Positions 1-11,876 of a stretch of 64,000 nucleotides of DNA are shown here, piece after piece. The stretch is from Undaria pinnatifida (taxonomy: Eukaryota; Sar; Phaeophyceae; Laminariales; Alariaceae): the NCBI GenBank assembly GCA_012845835.1, contig JABAKD010000002.1, forward strand, positions 19,056,629 through 19,120,628, given 5' to 3'. A program made the position numbers and the translations under genes. Each line of letters begins with the position of its first letter. Position 1 is the first letter of the stretch. Under the pieces are notes generated by a model. It made no database searches. It had not been told where the DNA came from and saw nothing but the letters and a program-made list of their open reading frames with translations.

Positions 1-14
1 ACGGTGGCAAGCAC

Positions 15-1586
15 GTGTGGTTAGCTACCGCCGCGGCGAAAGGTCTTCTCGCTCGCAAACCTACAACAAAAATCGCCGAAATCGTCCAAACCAATCACGA
101 GGGAACCACCAAGATCAGGGACAGACAAGCAGCCACAGCGGTAACCACAACAGCACATACACGCCCGGTCAATATGGTGCTGTCCCACCCTCGCCAGCCT
201 CCTCGACTTCCGCGTCTGCTCCGGGGAAGCGCTTCGGGGCAACCCACAATCGTAGCGGAAACCCAAACGCGCGCCAACCAGGTACCTTTCGCACCGGCAA
301 ATGACAGCGCGACGGCGGTATGGCACACCCGACCCGTACGCCGACGGCGCTGTCGGGGACACCTCCTTTGGTTTCGCAAGATGATGGAGTGCCTGTCGTT
401 CGCCTTACACGTGGCGCGGCAGAAATTTTTTCTGTTAAGAGCCCACGGGCTCCTACGCCGCCTGCTGACAATCTTCACGGCGTAGTAGCGGCGGTGGGGA
501 TCAGCGCTCCCAGCATGCCACCCCCCAGCCAGGTTACATCTACTACGAAGGTAGTGCGCGCTCACAGCGACGCCCTCCTCGATCATGGTCGGAGTTTGGC
601 AATGGGAACCCGCGCTCCCAGCGCCGTCACCCCCTGCCGTGGCTCAAACTCGACAATGGGGGCACGCGCCGCTAACGCTGCCCCCCTCAACCATGACACA
701 GGAGCCTGCACCTCGCACTCTCCCCCCAGGCACGCGTCGCAAGACTGCGGTGACGACACGTCGCTCTCATACGCGAGCGGGTTCGTCTCCACTTCTTCCT
801 GACCGTGAAGCGGCGGTTGGTTTGAGGTGTGGGAAAGCCAACCCAAATACACCGAGATCTTTTACGAGATTCGATCCGTTGTCTCCTCGCGATAGTAGCG
901 GGCGTTCTATCCTCTTTCCCATCAAGGAGGAGCCGACAAGCTTAGCTACCTCGTCTCTCTCCTCCGAGAGGGCTAACGGGAACGAGCCCCCTCGGGCGAG
1001 GAATATATTTCCCCTTGCCTGAGCCCCGCTCTCGAAGACGCCCACAGGGTCTACGGGCCCTGCGCCGTCTTTAGGCATGCTACCCCACGTGCACCAGGTT
1101 ACGTCTGCCCCAGTGGCACAGGATCGAGATCCGACACTGCGCAACGGGCCAGTGGTGACGCCACGGCCTCTAGCTCGATCAGCTGGACGCTATTCCCGTG
1201 AAGATACGGAAGAATCACGCCTCTCGTCGAGCAGTAACAGCTCCGAGCCTCCTGCCCCTTCGGGCGCAGTGAGAGCAGCTTCTTGCGATTTTACGCCAAA
1301 GAGCGACAAGGCCCCGACGCGACCACCCGTGGGTTCGGGCTCGCGCCGTGCTCCCGAGGCCGGGTGTTCCCAGACGGGGACTCTGCAGGTCCAAAGTGCC
1401 GGAGACCGGTGTTCCCAGACGGGGACATTACAGGCTTATATGCCTAACACGGCCTCCGACGGGTTGGCATCGTCGACGTTTGACCCTTCCCTCGAGTATT
1501 TCACAGACAAAGTAGTGCTGTTCTGGCAACCAACGTCCTTTTTCTCGAAGTGGTCTCCTTCGTCGTTTGTCATCGACGCCGCCTGA
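15..1586 (+). pseudogene. Degenerate gag / gag-pol junction region of the chromovirus
   Basis: This stretch upstream of the protease holds only overlapping short open frames, rich in Ser, Pro, Arg and Thr. The first begins with a basic Arg/Asn/Gln-rich segment like the nucleic-acid-binding tail of a Gag. No complete zinc knuckle was seen. A direct repeat of about 48 bp (two copies of a GGTGTTCCCAGACGGGGAC motif near 1364 and 1409) lies inside it. Assignment to gag or the gag-pol spacer rests on position before the protease, not on a recognised domain. Confidence 0.45.
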
Positions 1587-2880
1587 TATTCTTGCGCGAA
1601 GCAGTTTATGGTGGCCGAAAAGGCTCGGCTTTTTAAAGACCATCGCGCAGTGGAGCTCATCATGTCATCGTCTGACCCCAGCACACACAAACGCGTCGGT
1701 TGAGGCGTGCGAAACTTTTGACACCGCTGTTTGGCACAAGGAGAAGCAACATGCCGTGTCATCTGGCAATTATGCCAAATTCACGCAGAACCCAGCCATG
1801 AAACTTCACCTTTTGATTACTGGCAACAAACGTTTGGCGGAGGCCAGTCCTCTGGAACCAGTGTGGGGTATAGGTCTCCGGGCGGACGACCCCCGCGCCA
1901 AGGATCCACACAAGTGGAGAGAAAAAAAAATGCTCCGTGAGACACTCTCTGCCGTTCGCGAAGCAAATCGCGACAGCGAGGCCGGATCGCCACACCCGGC
2001 CTTCCCTCGTCGATTCCGCAGCCCCACCGGAAATGATGGGATCCACGAAATCTCGTCCGCTCAGCAGTCGCGCTTGGGGACCGCGGTCGGCGCCGACCAA
2101 GGTCCTCCTTCGGCCTATTTTTCGGGTGCACCCGCCGACCAAAGCCCGGAGGTTTTGGCGATAGCTTCTCGCGGCGCCTCAGACCGTGCACTGCCAGAAC
2201 ATGGCCCCTGCCTCGTTGGGGGTACCGTGACGCTGGACGATGCTTCTTTCACCACCGAGATTGCAATACATAGCGGAGGGGACGCCATTGCGCCCTACAG
2301 AGGTACGGCGCTCCTCGACACTGGCTCCCCCCAAACCTTCATCCGATGTGACGTGTTGGATTGTATGCTATCGGTAGGCGCCGCCTCATCGGCGTGCGAG
2401 CGACCCATCAGCCCTCGCTCCTGGGGTGGTTTTGGCGAATCCGCCCGTTTACGGACCGCGACCCGCATCCGTCTGAGCGTTCAATTCTTTCACAAAAAAG
2501 AACCGACGTGCTCTCTCGCGGTGTGGGCATTCGTGGTCCCTCCATTGGTCATGCCGCACGCTGTCTTGCTGGGCCGCGACAGCTGGATGCGCTTCAACAC
2601 CCGTTCGTACCGCGCCCTGCCCCCTCGTCCCCTCGATAATCGGGTTTTGGGTGAGCTGACGTTGTCCCACCACGCCACAACAGGCGTAGCGGCTTATGCC
2701 GTCGACCCCGCAGCTTCGAACGGTGCTTTCCACCTTCTCTATGATGGCACTACAGATGTCACTTTGTCGGACGAGCCCCAATTGCTCGCGATCAACTTGG
2801 TGCGCAGTAACGGCTCTCCTGCACTCACAGGACACTACTTTGTCGACATACTGCCGCAGCCGGACATTCTTTCGGGGTAG
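1567..2880 (+). pseudogene. Retroviral-type aspartic protease region of chromovirus Pol
   Basis: This open frame carries the aspartyl protease signature ALLDTGSPQTFI, with the catalytic Asp codon at 2317 (about residue 251 of the frame). Hydrophobic strands and a downstream HAVLLGRDSW motif follow, matching the second conserved block (hydrophobic-LG-x-D/N) of retropepsins. The enzyme would process the Gag-Pol polyprotein. The frame stops at TAG 2878-2880, but the same frame resumes directly after it and continues into the RT, so the stop is a single lesion inside Pol. No credible ATG marks the start; the domain is internal to a polyprotein. Confidence 0.8.
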
Positions 2881-2976
2881 AAACACTTTGTTGCTTCAGG
2901 ACGACAGGTTCTTCCCTTAATAGGCGTCGCGGACCTCGAGCCAGGCGATCTTGTCGGGGTCGCCGACGCCTCACTG

Positions 2977-4088
2977 TTGCGCATTCCGCTGGGTGCCTTG
3001 GAACACGCTACCCAGGCTGCGGGGCCCCACCCTGATCAGACTTCGGACAGCCAGGCCTCTGGGGTCGCGCGCTCGACTGACGCGGACGGGATAGCTCCCG
3101 CCGTGCCGCCGCCCTCGCTGACGCTAATGGAACGTTTGAACCCAGCCCAGCGTTCTGCGTTTCTACGCGTCTGGGCCCGACTCCCACCGCACCTGCGGGA
3201 GATCGCGTTCGACTTACACGACCCTGGTTGGGACCCCCCGGCCATTGAGCAACTAGGGGATGTGCTCTGTGACTTTCCTGGCGGGTTCTCCACCTCGAAG
3301 ACGGATTTTGGGTCCTGCTCCCTGATGCCCTTCGAAATATCGGTTCCGGAGGGCAGCGCTCCGGTCACTTCACGGCCCCATCGCATAAACCCTATACTGG
3401 CCAAAGAAGTGGACGCGGCCCTTGACCAGTACCTCGCGGCTGGGTTGATTCAGCACTCGACCTCACCGTACTCGAGCCCGATAGTGGTCATCCCCAAGAA
3501 ATCTGGCGGTGTGAGGATCACGGTGAACTACAAAAAGCTCAACCAAATTAGCAAGCTCAGCCAACTGCCGATTCCCCGCGTGGACCAGGTCCTGGACTCC
3601 TTAGGCTTAGGTCGGGTGTTTCCCCTGTTCGACTTGGTTTCCTCGTTCCATCAGACAACGGCACACAACGACACAGTTCCCCTTACAGCGTTCTGCACAT
3701 CCACAGGCCTCTATGATTAGCTCGTTATGCCTCAAGGCAGCAGCGCCTCGCCTGGGTGGTTCGTCAAGGTCATCAATGAGGTGATCAAGGGCTTGAAACA
3801 GGTGGCAGCTTACCTCGACGATGTCATCGTGTTCGATTCCGACCCGGTAGCGCATGTTCGGGCGATTCACTCCCTCCTCGAACGCCTTAGAAAGAACAAT
3901 CTCAAGCTTTCCCCCTCGAAGGCGCGATTGGGCGCCACCGATGCGAACTTTCTAGGCCAGTCCATTTCACCAGCAGGCCTACGCCCAAACGCGGAAACAG
4001 CGTCGGCACTGACCAATATACCGATGCCCTCAGACGATAAACAGGTGCGCGCACTCATGGGTGGTATCAACTATTACCGCAAATTTTG
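2977..4088 (+). pseudogene. Reverse transcriptase of chromovirus (in-frame TAG at 3718)
   Basis: The same frame as the protease encodes a Ty3-type RT. Visible blocks are an LIQHSTSPYSSPIVVIPKKSG fingers region, VNYKKLNQI, LFDLVSSFHQ (first catalytic Asp), MPQGSSASPGWF, and YLDDVIVF at 3811-3834 holding the catalytic Asp pair. TAG at 3718-3720 lies where the family has Trp just before LVMPQG, so TGG to TAG is the likely change. The NYYRKF block near 4070-4085 is followed by a one-base frame change into the connection/RNase H region. The product would copy element RNA into cDNA in virus-like particles. Confidence 0.9.
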
Positions 4089-4640
4089 CCCGACTTATCG
4101 AAGAGGTTTCGTCCGATTAACGCGCTCCTTCGGAAGGGGGTTAAGTTTGCCTTCACACCTGCTATGGAGAAGTTGGTGCGAGAAATCTTGGCGGAACTCA
4201 CGACCCCGCCGGTCCTCGTTGTCCCTGATTGGGATGCCGTCGCTGACGGCACACGCCGTTTCACGTGTACTGCGACGCCTGCATCGACGGGTTCGGAGCC
4301 GCTCTCGAACAGGAGCAGACGGACGGCTCCATAGAACCCATCGCGTACATCAGCCGAGCTACGCTCGAGTCGGAAAGACATTGGACTCCTCTCGATTTGG
4401 AGGCTGGCAGCATCGTCTGGGCTCTAAAGCGCCTCCGCGGCTACCTTTGGGGCACCAAATTCCGAATATTCTCAGACCACAAGGCTCTCGGAATCATAGG
4501 CAAAGTGGGGAACCACAACGCCCGAGTCCAGAGATGGCTCGAGTTCCTCACCGCATTCGAGTACATCCTCGAATACCGAAAAGGAAGCGCGAACGGCAGC
4601 GCCGACTTCTTGTCTCGCTTGCCGGAGCCTGCCACGGAAC
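4086..4640 (+). pseudogene. RNase H domain of chromovirus Pol, frameshifted
   Basis: The connection region (PDLSKRFRPINALLRKG) begins in frame 3 near 4086. A second frame change near 4260 moves to frame 2. There the RNase H core reads YCDACIDGFGAALEQ (first Asp), DLEAGSIVWAL (Glu), FSDHKALG (Asp) and ADFLSRLP (last Asp), so all four acidic catalytic positions are preserved. The domain would degrade the RNA strand during reverse transcription. Two one-base shifts over about 180 bases make it a pseudogene unless they are assembly errors. Confidence 0.85.
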
Positions 4641-5620
4641 ACGACCGCAATGGTTCGACGAGCCTCACCCCTGTTGAGGATGGTGGCATACACCTCATAA
4701 GAGCTTGCGGGCTGTACACTCCTTCCTCTCCGATTCCGGGTGTCGGCTTGGGTGGGCTAATGCCCCGCACCGAAAATAATTCCATGGGTGGGCTTTCTCT
4801 CACCCTTGCCGACTTTTGCTATTTTCGCACACACGGGCCACGTATGAGGCTTGACGACCTTCCTAATCCTTCCAGGAGATTCGTCGCTCGTGCTTCTGCA
4901 TGCACCGCCACCGTCGATAGCTCTCCCGGCCGCGGGGGGTCCTCGCGTGCAGCCGACAACGATTTCGCTTCGGTTTTTGTTGTATCCACCGTGGCCAGCG
5001 AGGACTCCGCAGAAGCCCCGGCTGCCACGACGTCAGTTGCCCAACCGACTCCTTCCCGGAGCTCGGTACAAGGGACTGACCCGGTCGAGCCCACGGGCCC
5101 GACCGCGCCCGTCTCTACCTCGCCTGGCTCTCCGGCGCCCCAGACGATGGCGCCTTTTTCAGACCGCATCTCCGCTCGGAAGCGCCGGCGTTCAGCAACA
5201 GCAGCTGGTAAAGCACCCCCTGCTGTCGACTATGGCTTCGGGCCCGGCAGGGCCCCCCGGCCATCTTCCGGACGAGTTACAACTCCGCCGCGAGCCCGAC
5301 GACCGCGGCCGGCTCCGCCCGCCGCTGCGACCCCTACTCTTGCCGACCCGCCGGCCCGCACGGTACCACTTCCGTCCGACCACGACCACGCAGAGCCTAT
5401 GGGAACTCCTCTCCTACGGCTTACGCCTTCTCCTGGTGACACGCCGACTGCACCTACAAGGTCGGATGCTCTCGACGACGCTGCTGAATTGCGGTTCGCG
5501 GATTCCGTCGCGAGTTATTCTTATGCCGATTGAAAGCGAGAACAGCACGCTGAGCCGACGAGCCACGCCACGATACGTTACATCTCTATCGGCCGGCCGT
5601 CAGCCCTGCCACCCGACTTC
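4640..5620 (+). other. Pro/Ser/Thr-rich linker between RNase H and integrase
   Basis: About 1 kb separates the last RNase H motif from the first integrase residues. Frame 2 stays open from 4265 to 5533 and encodes a low-complexity segment rich in Pro, Ala, Ser, Thr and Arg with no domain I recognise. In most Ty3 elements this gap is short. It may be a lineage-specific spacer or an inserted sequence captured in frame. The frame ends at TGA 5531-5533, before integrase begins. Confidence 0.6.
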
Positions 5621-6780
5621 TTGGCATGCTACCCCTCGCACAAGCGCCCCTCCCTTTCAGACATCCAGGAGCTGGCGGGTAAGGGTCGACTACATACAAC
5701 CGACGACGACATCATCCTACTCGTCCGCAACCCGACACTGCCACCAACAAGGTCTAACAAACCCAACTCTGTGGGGCGAGTTGCTTGCTTGCTAAACGAC
5801 GAGCCAGTTCGCATCTACGTTCCCCTGCTCATGCGCCCTTGGATCATGCAAGCTTGTCACTCGACGGCCTCATGCCACCTTGCCACCACGCGCACGTTGC
5901 GCATGCTGGAGTAGTTTATTGGTGGATTGGCATGGATGTGTGCACCCGGTGGTGGCTTCGCCACTGCTTGAAGTGCCAAGCGCGGAAAACCTCACGGATG
6001 ACTGTCCGCTGGCCCATCATCACAATGCCTCTACCGGAAGGTCCAGGTGTCGCCGTCAGTGTTGACTACTTCGGCCCCTTTCCGGTCACACCACGAGGCA
6101 ACACCTACATCCTGCTGTTCACCGATCGCTTCAGTCGTCGGGCCGACATGTTCCCTGTCACTGCCGCTGAGTTCACCGCGGAGGGTACAGCCAATATCCT
6201 GGTGAACCAATACATCCCCTTGTGGGGGTGCCCGCGCACCATACTCTCGGACAACGGACAGCAGTTCTGCTCCAAGCTTTCACAAGCTGTATATCAGCTG
6301 TTAGGTGTACACAAGCTTGCTACAAGCTCCTATCATCCCAACTGTAACGGGGGCGTTGAGCGGGTAAGCCACACTATGGCCCAAATGCTGGACATGGTCG
6401 TCAACGAGCGACAAGAAGATTGGGACTTGCATCTGCCCCACGTAGAATTCGCTTACAACAATTCCGTCAGCGCGACGACGGGTCTGGCGCCCAACGAGGT
6501 CTACATGGGCAGACTCCCACGGCTCCCCCTGACGGTTTTCGACCGCACTAGTGTCGTGGGACACCAGAGTCTGGCCCGTGACCACCTGGCCTATTGCGAT
6601 TTGGCCACCGACCGGCAAAAGCGCGCGAACGACATTGTCTGCGCAAACCACGCCCTCACTGTTTCCCGTGTTAACAGCAGAAACTCCGCCCTCGCCGACG
6701 CGCTGCGTCCAGCACCTAACTCGCTGTGGGTGGTTGGGCATGGGTGTACAATTCTGCCTCTACCATCCGCCAGGGTGTGA
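5621..6780 (+). pseudogene. Integrase, zinc-binding and DDE catalytic core, of chromovirus
   Basis: The N-terminal HHCC module is split: its His pair (ACHSTASCHLATTRTLRM) is in frame 2. After TAG 5912-5914 and a one-base loss in the YWW motif, frame 1 continues with CLKCQARK holding the Cys pair. The core follows with VDYFGPFPVT (Asp codon 6064), SDNGQQF (Asp 6250) and GGVERVSHT (Glu 6358). The second Asp and the Glu are 36 codons apart, the D,D-35-E spacing of retroviral integrases. A typical AYNNSVSATTGLAPNEVYMGR block ends the core. The enzyme would join cDNA ends to the host chromosome. Confidence 0.9.
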
Positions 6781-7717
6781 GAGCGAACACCGACGCCAAG
6801 GTACTCAAGGCCAAACTCGCGCTTAAACTGGACGGTCCCGTACAAGATCTTGGCCGTCGGTCCCTGCTCCGCCGCCGAGACCCCGGACGGTTCTCCGCTC
6901 GCGAGCAACCTCCTCCATTTGGATCTCCTTTCCGACCTGCCCGGTTCGGGCGCTCGTCGGCGTGTGACCATCGAGCGCTGCAAACCCTGCGCCAACCCGA
7001 ACGACAGCGGGGACATGCCCAAGTACCTACCGGCGGGGCTGACGCAGTACGTGCCCAACAATTTTTCAAGAAGTCCCCGCCGTACCACGTCACTCAAGAC
7101 GACGTTTTGACCCCCCTCCAACGGCTGGAGGTGGAGCAGATCACTGGTCATCAGTCGGTACGGGGGCGAGGTGGCGTCATCGCGGTGCTATACAAGATGC
7201 ATTGGGCGGGACTCTCCAAACCTTCCTGGGAGCGGGAAATGGACATCCACCTCTCCGCTCCCACATCTTGCGTCATCGGGCCGGAATCTCGGAGCAGCAC
7301 CGCCAAACCAACCGCCTCTGCCGCCGAATGCGGATCGGAGCGGCACAGCGCGAGCTCTCCCGCAACAACGGGAAACGTTTCCTAGCGCTGGGCTACGCCT
7401 GTGTTCCCCGCGCCGATTGGCTCCGTCGCTACCACGACACAGTACTTCCTAAGGGAGCCCACTTTTGGTACAAGGGAGACGATGGGTTATGTTGGCTTGG
7501 AAAAATCAGCGCGAGCACTACCGAGGACAAGGTATACCTGGTCCGCTTTCTGGACGACCCGGGACCGATTAAACTTCCTCTTCCCCCGGTGCGCTACACG
7601 ACTTCGACGGGAGCCGTACGAGGCTCTTGGTGCTTGCAAGTTCACATCGCCAGTGCGTTTCCTCGGGGAATACAACGTAACGTAGACGAATCTCGAGGCG
7701 CGATCGTGGCCAGTTGA
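6700..7717 (+). pseudogene. Integrase C-terminus: GPY/F module, chromodomain, Tudor-like tail
   Basis: After the core, frames 3 and 1 alternate across a GPY/F-like stretch (LKLDGP then YKILAVGP, near 6820-6860). A chromodomain follows at about 7120-7270 with LEVEQITGH, an aromatic KMHWAGL strand and PSWEREMD, the block that gives chromoviruses their name and is thought to steer insertion to marked chromatin. From about 7455 to 7650 frame 2 encodes an extra module (HFWYKGDDGLCWLGKI, then VYLVRFLDDPG), whose Trp-x-Gly and Tyr-x-Val-x-Phe-x-Asp pattern resembles a Tudor fold. The frame ends at TGA 7715-7717. At least two frameshifts interrupt the region. Confidence 0.72.
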
Positions 7718-8596
7718 CTTTCAAGCCGCCACCGCTCCTCGATAGTTTTTCATTTTTTGGGGTTATGATGTTTGAGTCTTTGTCTTTGGCTTGTTCGTAG
7801 CGTCCTGAGGGTCTTCGTCGGGTTTTGGGGCGGTTCTTTCCATTTTTTTTCTTCTTTTTGTCCCGCCGAGCCCCCAGCTCAGTACTGGGCCAGGGTTCAG
7901 GTAAAATGCCGCTATCTGAAGCGCAGGGCTGCCGCTTTTTCGTCGTTGTTCAATTTCGCCCTGACGACGCCCTCCTCAGCTCAGAGCAGGGGGCGACCAG
8001 GGTACCCTGTTCGGGCGTAACGTGGTACAGGGCTATGTACGGGTCTGTGTGTCATCTTTTATCTTTTATGCGTTGCGTTTGTTCTACTTTGTTTCTTCGA
8101 CTAAGCACTTCCCCCCCTCGCGGGGCTGTAGGTGTTGCCACCTTCCATCCCGGGTATTTGTCGTTTCCTCGTCTAACCTCCTGCCATGCCGATGGCGCGC
8201 GGCAGGTTTTTCGCATGACTTCTCCCTTGTGTTAGCGCCTGTGCTCCCCTCCATATCGACGAGGGCTCACCTCGCCATACCTTTTCTGTGGTTGGTTTGC
8301 CGTAGAGCCTTTCCTGCCTCCCCCGCCACACCGGCGGTATGCGGCAGGTTCTAGAACCTTTTCTGCCCCCCCCCCCGCCACACCGGCTGTACGCGGCAGG
8401 TTTTGGACGGGTGGCTTTTGACTTGTTGTAGGGTCAGCGTTTCTTTCAAGTGCTTTTCTTCGCGTGTTCCTGGCTCCGTAGCCAGACCGTTAGAGGTGTG
8501 GGAGTGGATTTTGAGGAGCCGCATCTTCGACTCATGGTCTAGTTCGTAGAACCATAGTTTCCCTGAATCTCCCGTATTTCTGCATATGCGACTGAT
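7718..8596 (+). other. 3' non-coding region of the chromovirus
   Basis: No credible coding sequence lies between the Pol stop and the polypurine tract. The segment is T- and C-rich. It contains two tandem copies (about 8310-8350 and 8365-8405) of a unit with CGCCACACCGGC and GCGGCAGGTT, and a weaker third copy near 8190. A GCCGCATCTTCGA motif at about 8520 recurs at the same distance from the 3' LTR in the large element at 28.5-42.3 kb. Confidence 0.6.
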
Positions 8597-8609
8597 CAGG
8601 GTGGGTTAG
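8597..8609 (+). other. Polypurine tract of the chromovirus
   Basis: A purine-rich stretch, CAGGGTGGGTTAG, sits directly before a TG-initial LTR start. The near-identical CAGGGTGGGCTAA precedes the 3' LTR of the element ending at 42,314. This is the expected priming site for plus-strand DNA. Confidence 0.65.
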
Positions 8610-8860
8610 TGTTAAGATACAGCCTCGAAAGGCCTGTAATTATCCGAATTTGAGATCAATTGGATGGGTTTCGTATGATAAGGTTGGCGTTTTATATTCG
8701 GGAAAGTTAGGAAATAGATCGGAGCCACGTGCCTCCCATCTCAGAAGCCATCCGGGGCTCTGGTGGAATTGAATAAAGCTACGTCTCTACGAAGGCAAAG
8801 AAAGTGAGTACTCTCCGAGGACCTGCTCAATTGGCACACCTGCAGGGGGCACTCTGTGTC
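8610..8860 (+). repeat. 3' LTR of the chromovirus (end uncertain)
   Basis: It begins TGTTAAGATACAG directly after the polypurine tract. A TTTTATATT TATA-like box lies at about 8690 and an AATAAA signal at 8772-8777, as expected for LTR promoter and polyadenylation signals. The 5' LTR is outside the window, so the 3' boundary and target duplication cannot be read; 8860 is a guess. Confidence 0.55.
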
Positions 8861-9263
8861 CCCACCAATAGCCTTACATACTGCTGCTTTATGGAAGGAT
8901 ATTCGATTTACATCGGAACGGAATCTACGCTACGTTGTCGGAGGGCAAAATTAATAATAATAAACTTTTTCAGACTTTCCCCATGTCGAACTTGAAAAAT
9001 ACAAAAATACTCTCCCCGGTATACCCAGGAAATGAAGCCGCTTGGATATGGACAGGTCCACCCGTATATCCGGCCGACCTGGTATCCCGTCGTTTCAGGG
9101 GGGGAGAGTGTTATACCTGGTAAGGCTTAGTTTGGGTATAATATATTATTGGTTAACCTTTTGCAAGTGGTCAAACGAACTTATAGCCCACTAATTCCTT
9201 AACACATACCTGGTACATACGATAGAGCAGTATAGTGGAAACTACAAGCCAGTAATAAATTTA
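8861..9263. other. Spacer; possible second PPT/LTR start at 9109
   Basis: No gene seen. A G-run with AGAG at 9098-9108 is followed by TGTTATACCTGG, which has the look of another polypurine tract and LTR start. No matching second copy was found in the window, so this is only a possibility. Confidence 0.3.
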
Positions 9264-9622
9264 TGGGCAGACGACAGAAAACGGTATACCGCCATCATTC
9301 TGCGCCACCGTGCGGTACAGCAGAACACACCTAGGTTTTTGACCCCGATCCTCGACGCTGATTGGTCAACTCAGCCTCTTACCGGTTTTTGACACCAACT
9401 CCTTGCGGCACATCGTACCGCGGCTTCTAAGCTCGGCCGTCACTGTTTCCTGACGCGACCCATAACGCTTTCTGTCGCAAAATACACCATGCGGACCGAC
9501 TTTGCCCCAGGCTCTTCACGGCCCATAGCCTTTCAATTTCCGACCGAATCTCAACCATGGGCATAACGTCATTAGCACCCATAGAACGACGCGTTTTCAT
9601 ATTCCTTCATATTTCGGATTCC
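9264..9622 (+). repeat. Left terminal inverted repeat of the 9.3-11.9 kb element
   Basis: This is the reverse complement of 11512-11876 over essentially its full length. Shared blocks include the motifs around GTTTTTGAC, GCGGTACGATG (on the complement) and CATATTCCTTCATATTTCGG at the inner end. Confidence 0.8.
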
Positions 9623-10914
9623 TTCAGAGAAATGGATTTTCTTTTCTTTATTCTTCTTTCACACACATCTACTTTCCAGCTTTTGGACAAGCCGTGGTCA
9701 CAGGTGTCGTCCCTTCTTCCCCCCATTCTCGCCTTCAAATTTTCATCGCACAAAGGGTTCAGCAATCCCACTGCTCGTCGATTTGTCATCGAGTGTTGGG
9801 TATACCTACCCCCGACGAATCTCACTTTTTTTTGCTCTCAACAACCCATATTCCTCGCCTCGGCAAAACGCTTCTACGCCGGAGCATGAATCCATACCTC
9901 TTGTGCCTTCGGCTAAAACAAACCTACCCGACGTGCCTGTGTCGGTAAACTGACTGCATGGGTACAAGACTACATTTAGAAGGCTACGTACAAGACTACA
10001 AGCATGATGCAATGTACTCCCGACATTTTCAAGGTCCACATTTCAATAGTCGAAAGCCATTGTTTCGTACATGTCAAATAACTCTGGAAGGCGGGGCAAT
10101 CATTGATATTTGTACTGTGGCTTTTGGTTCGATTGCTCTTGTTTCACTGCATGCCCGCGGGTCGCCACTCTGACAGCACTCCAGACAGCAGGCGCGTTCG
10201 TCTGTGCTCACGATTACCGTGCGGTTCGTACGGTGCAGACAGCCCAACCGCTGTAGTTTGTAGCCGCGAGTTGGTTTGTTGTGGGAGCGGGGGAACTCTA
10301 TGCTGTAGTTGAGTGGATACCCGCGGCCATGTGAGTTCAGTTTGCACATTGGATCTTTTCACTTGTGCGCCTTCTTCGTATCGTGCGTTTTAGGCGGGAA
10401 AGCGTAGTATTTACCGGACGGATTTTTATTTATTTTGGTTTTTCGGATCTTCCTAGGGCTCCAGCACCTTTGTGTGACCACGGACTCTAAATTTTTTGAC
10501 AATAGTTAATGTGAGAAAACAACAAAATAACCAGCAGTGTACGACCGCACAGATGGCGCCACCACTCAAGAATCTATTTTTGTCTAATAATAGATTCTAG
10601 GGTATGGGTACCTGTAGTGTAATATAGGTTATTGTCCGGGCATCTTAAGTGTGTTCAAGTTCTTGACTACCAAGTTTAAGTGGTGGCGTCTTCTCGTTGC
10701 GTCGATTTCAACACAATGCGGTGTACGAACTCGCAAGGCGGACGGCGGACGTCATTGGGTGTATGTGTGGGCCAACAGGGTTGTTCGCGTGTAGCGGGAC
10801 CGTCACGCCCTCTTTGTCCCTTTGCCCCAGCCTTTTCCCCGCCATCCACACATACCTAACCCAACACCGGAGCCTGTCCTGTGACCACAGACTTGATTAT
10901 GCGAGTTAATGTGA

Positions 10915-11402
<488 letters not shown>

Positions 11403-11511
11403 GTAAAACGTGTACGTGGGGTGTGCGAGCTACGTACGAATGGTGCGAGCTATGTATGGCTGAGCAGCGGTTCGTGCTATGTGCGGGAGGGGTTTGCAAT
11501 GATTGCTATGG

Positions 11512-11876
11512 AGGGATCCGAAATATGAAGGAATATGAAAACGCGTCGTTCTATGGATGCTACATGCATGACGTTATGCCCATGGTTGAGATTCGGTCGG
11601 AAATTTGAAGGCTATAGGTCGCGAAGAGCCTGGGGCGAAGTCGATCCGCATGGTGCATTTCGCGACAGAAAGCGTTATGGGTCGCGTCAGGAAACAGTGA
11701 CGGCCGAGCTTAGAAGCCGCGGTACGATGTACCGCAAGGAGTTGGTGTCAAAAAACGGTACGAGGCTGAGTTGACCAATCAGCGTCAAGGATCGGGGTCA
11801 AAAACCTAGGTGTGTTCTGCTGTACCGCACGGTGGCGCGGAATGATGGCGGTATACCGTTTTCTGTCGTCCGCCCA
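11512..11876 (-). repeat. Right terminal inverted repeat of the 9.3-11.9 kb element
   Basis: Inverted copy of 9264-9622, ending CGCCCA before TAAATTTG. It carries a short insertion relative to the left arm near 11,565. Confidence 0.8.

Larger units (their letters stand above)
1..8860 (+). mobile_element. Ty3/gypsy chromovirus, 5'-truncated by window edge, decayed
   Basis: Domain order protease, reverse transcriptase, RNase H, integrase, chromodomain is that of a Ty3/gypsy chromovirus. It is followed by a non-coding 3' region, a purine-rich tract and an LTR start. The 5' LTR and most of gag lie left of the window. The polyprotein is broken by in-frame TAG codons at 2878, 3718 and 5912 and by frameshifts near 4085, 4260, 5918, 6830, 7080 and 7240. 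This copy therefore cannot make an intact Pol by standard reading. The 3' LTR end is not defined because its partner is absent; 8860 is an estimate. Confidence 0.88.

Noticed and set aside
9098-9120. Second polypurine tract plus LTR start
   Set aside because: It looks plausible locally, but no second LTR copy is present, so it was not called as an element.
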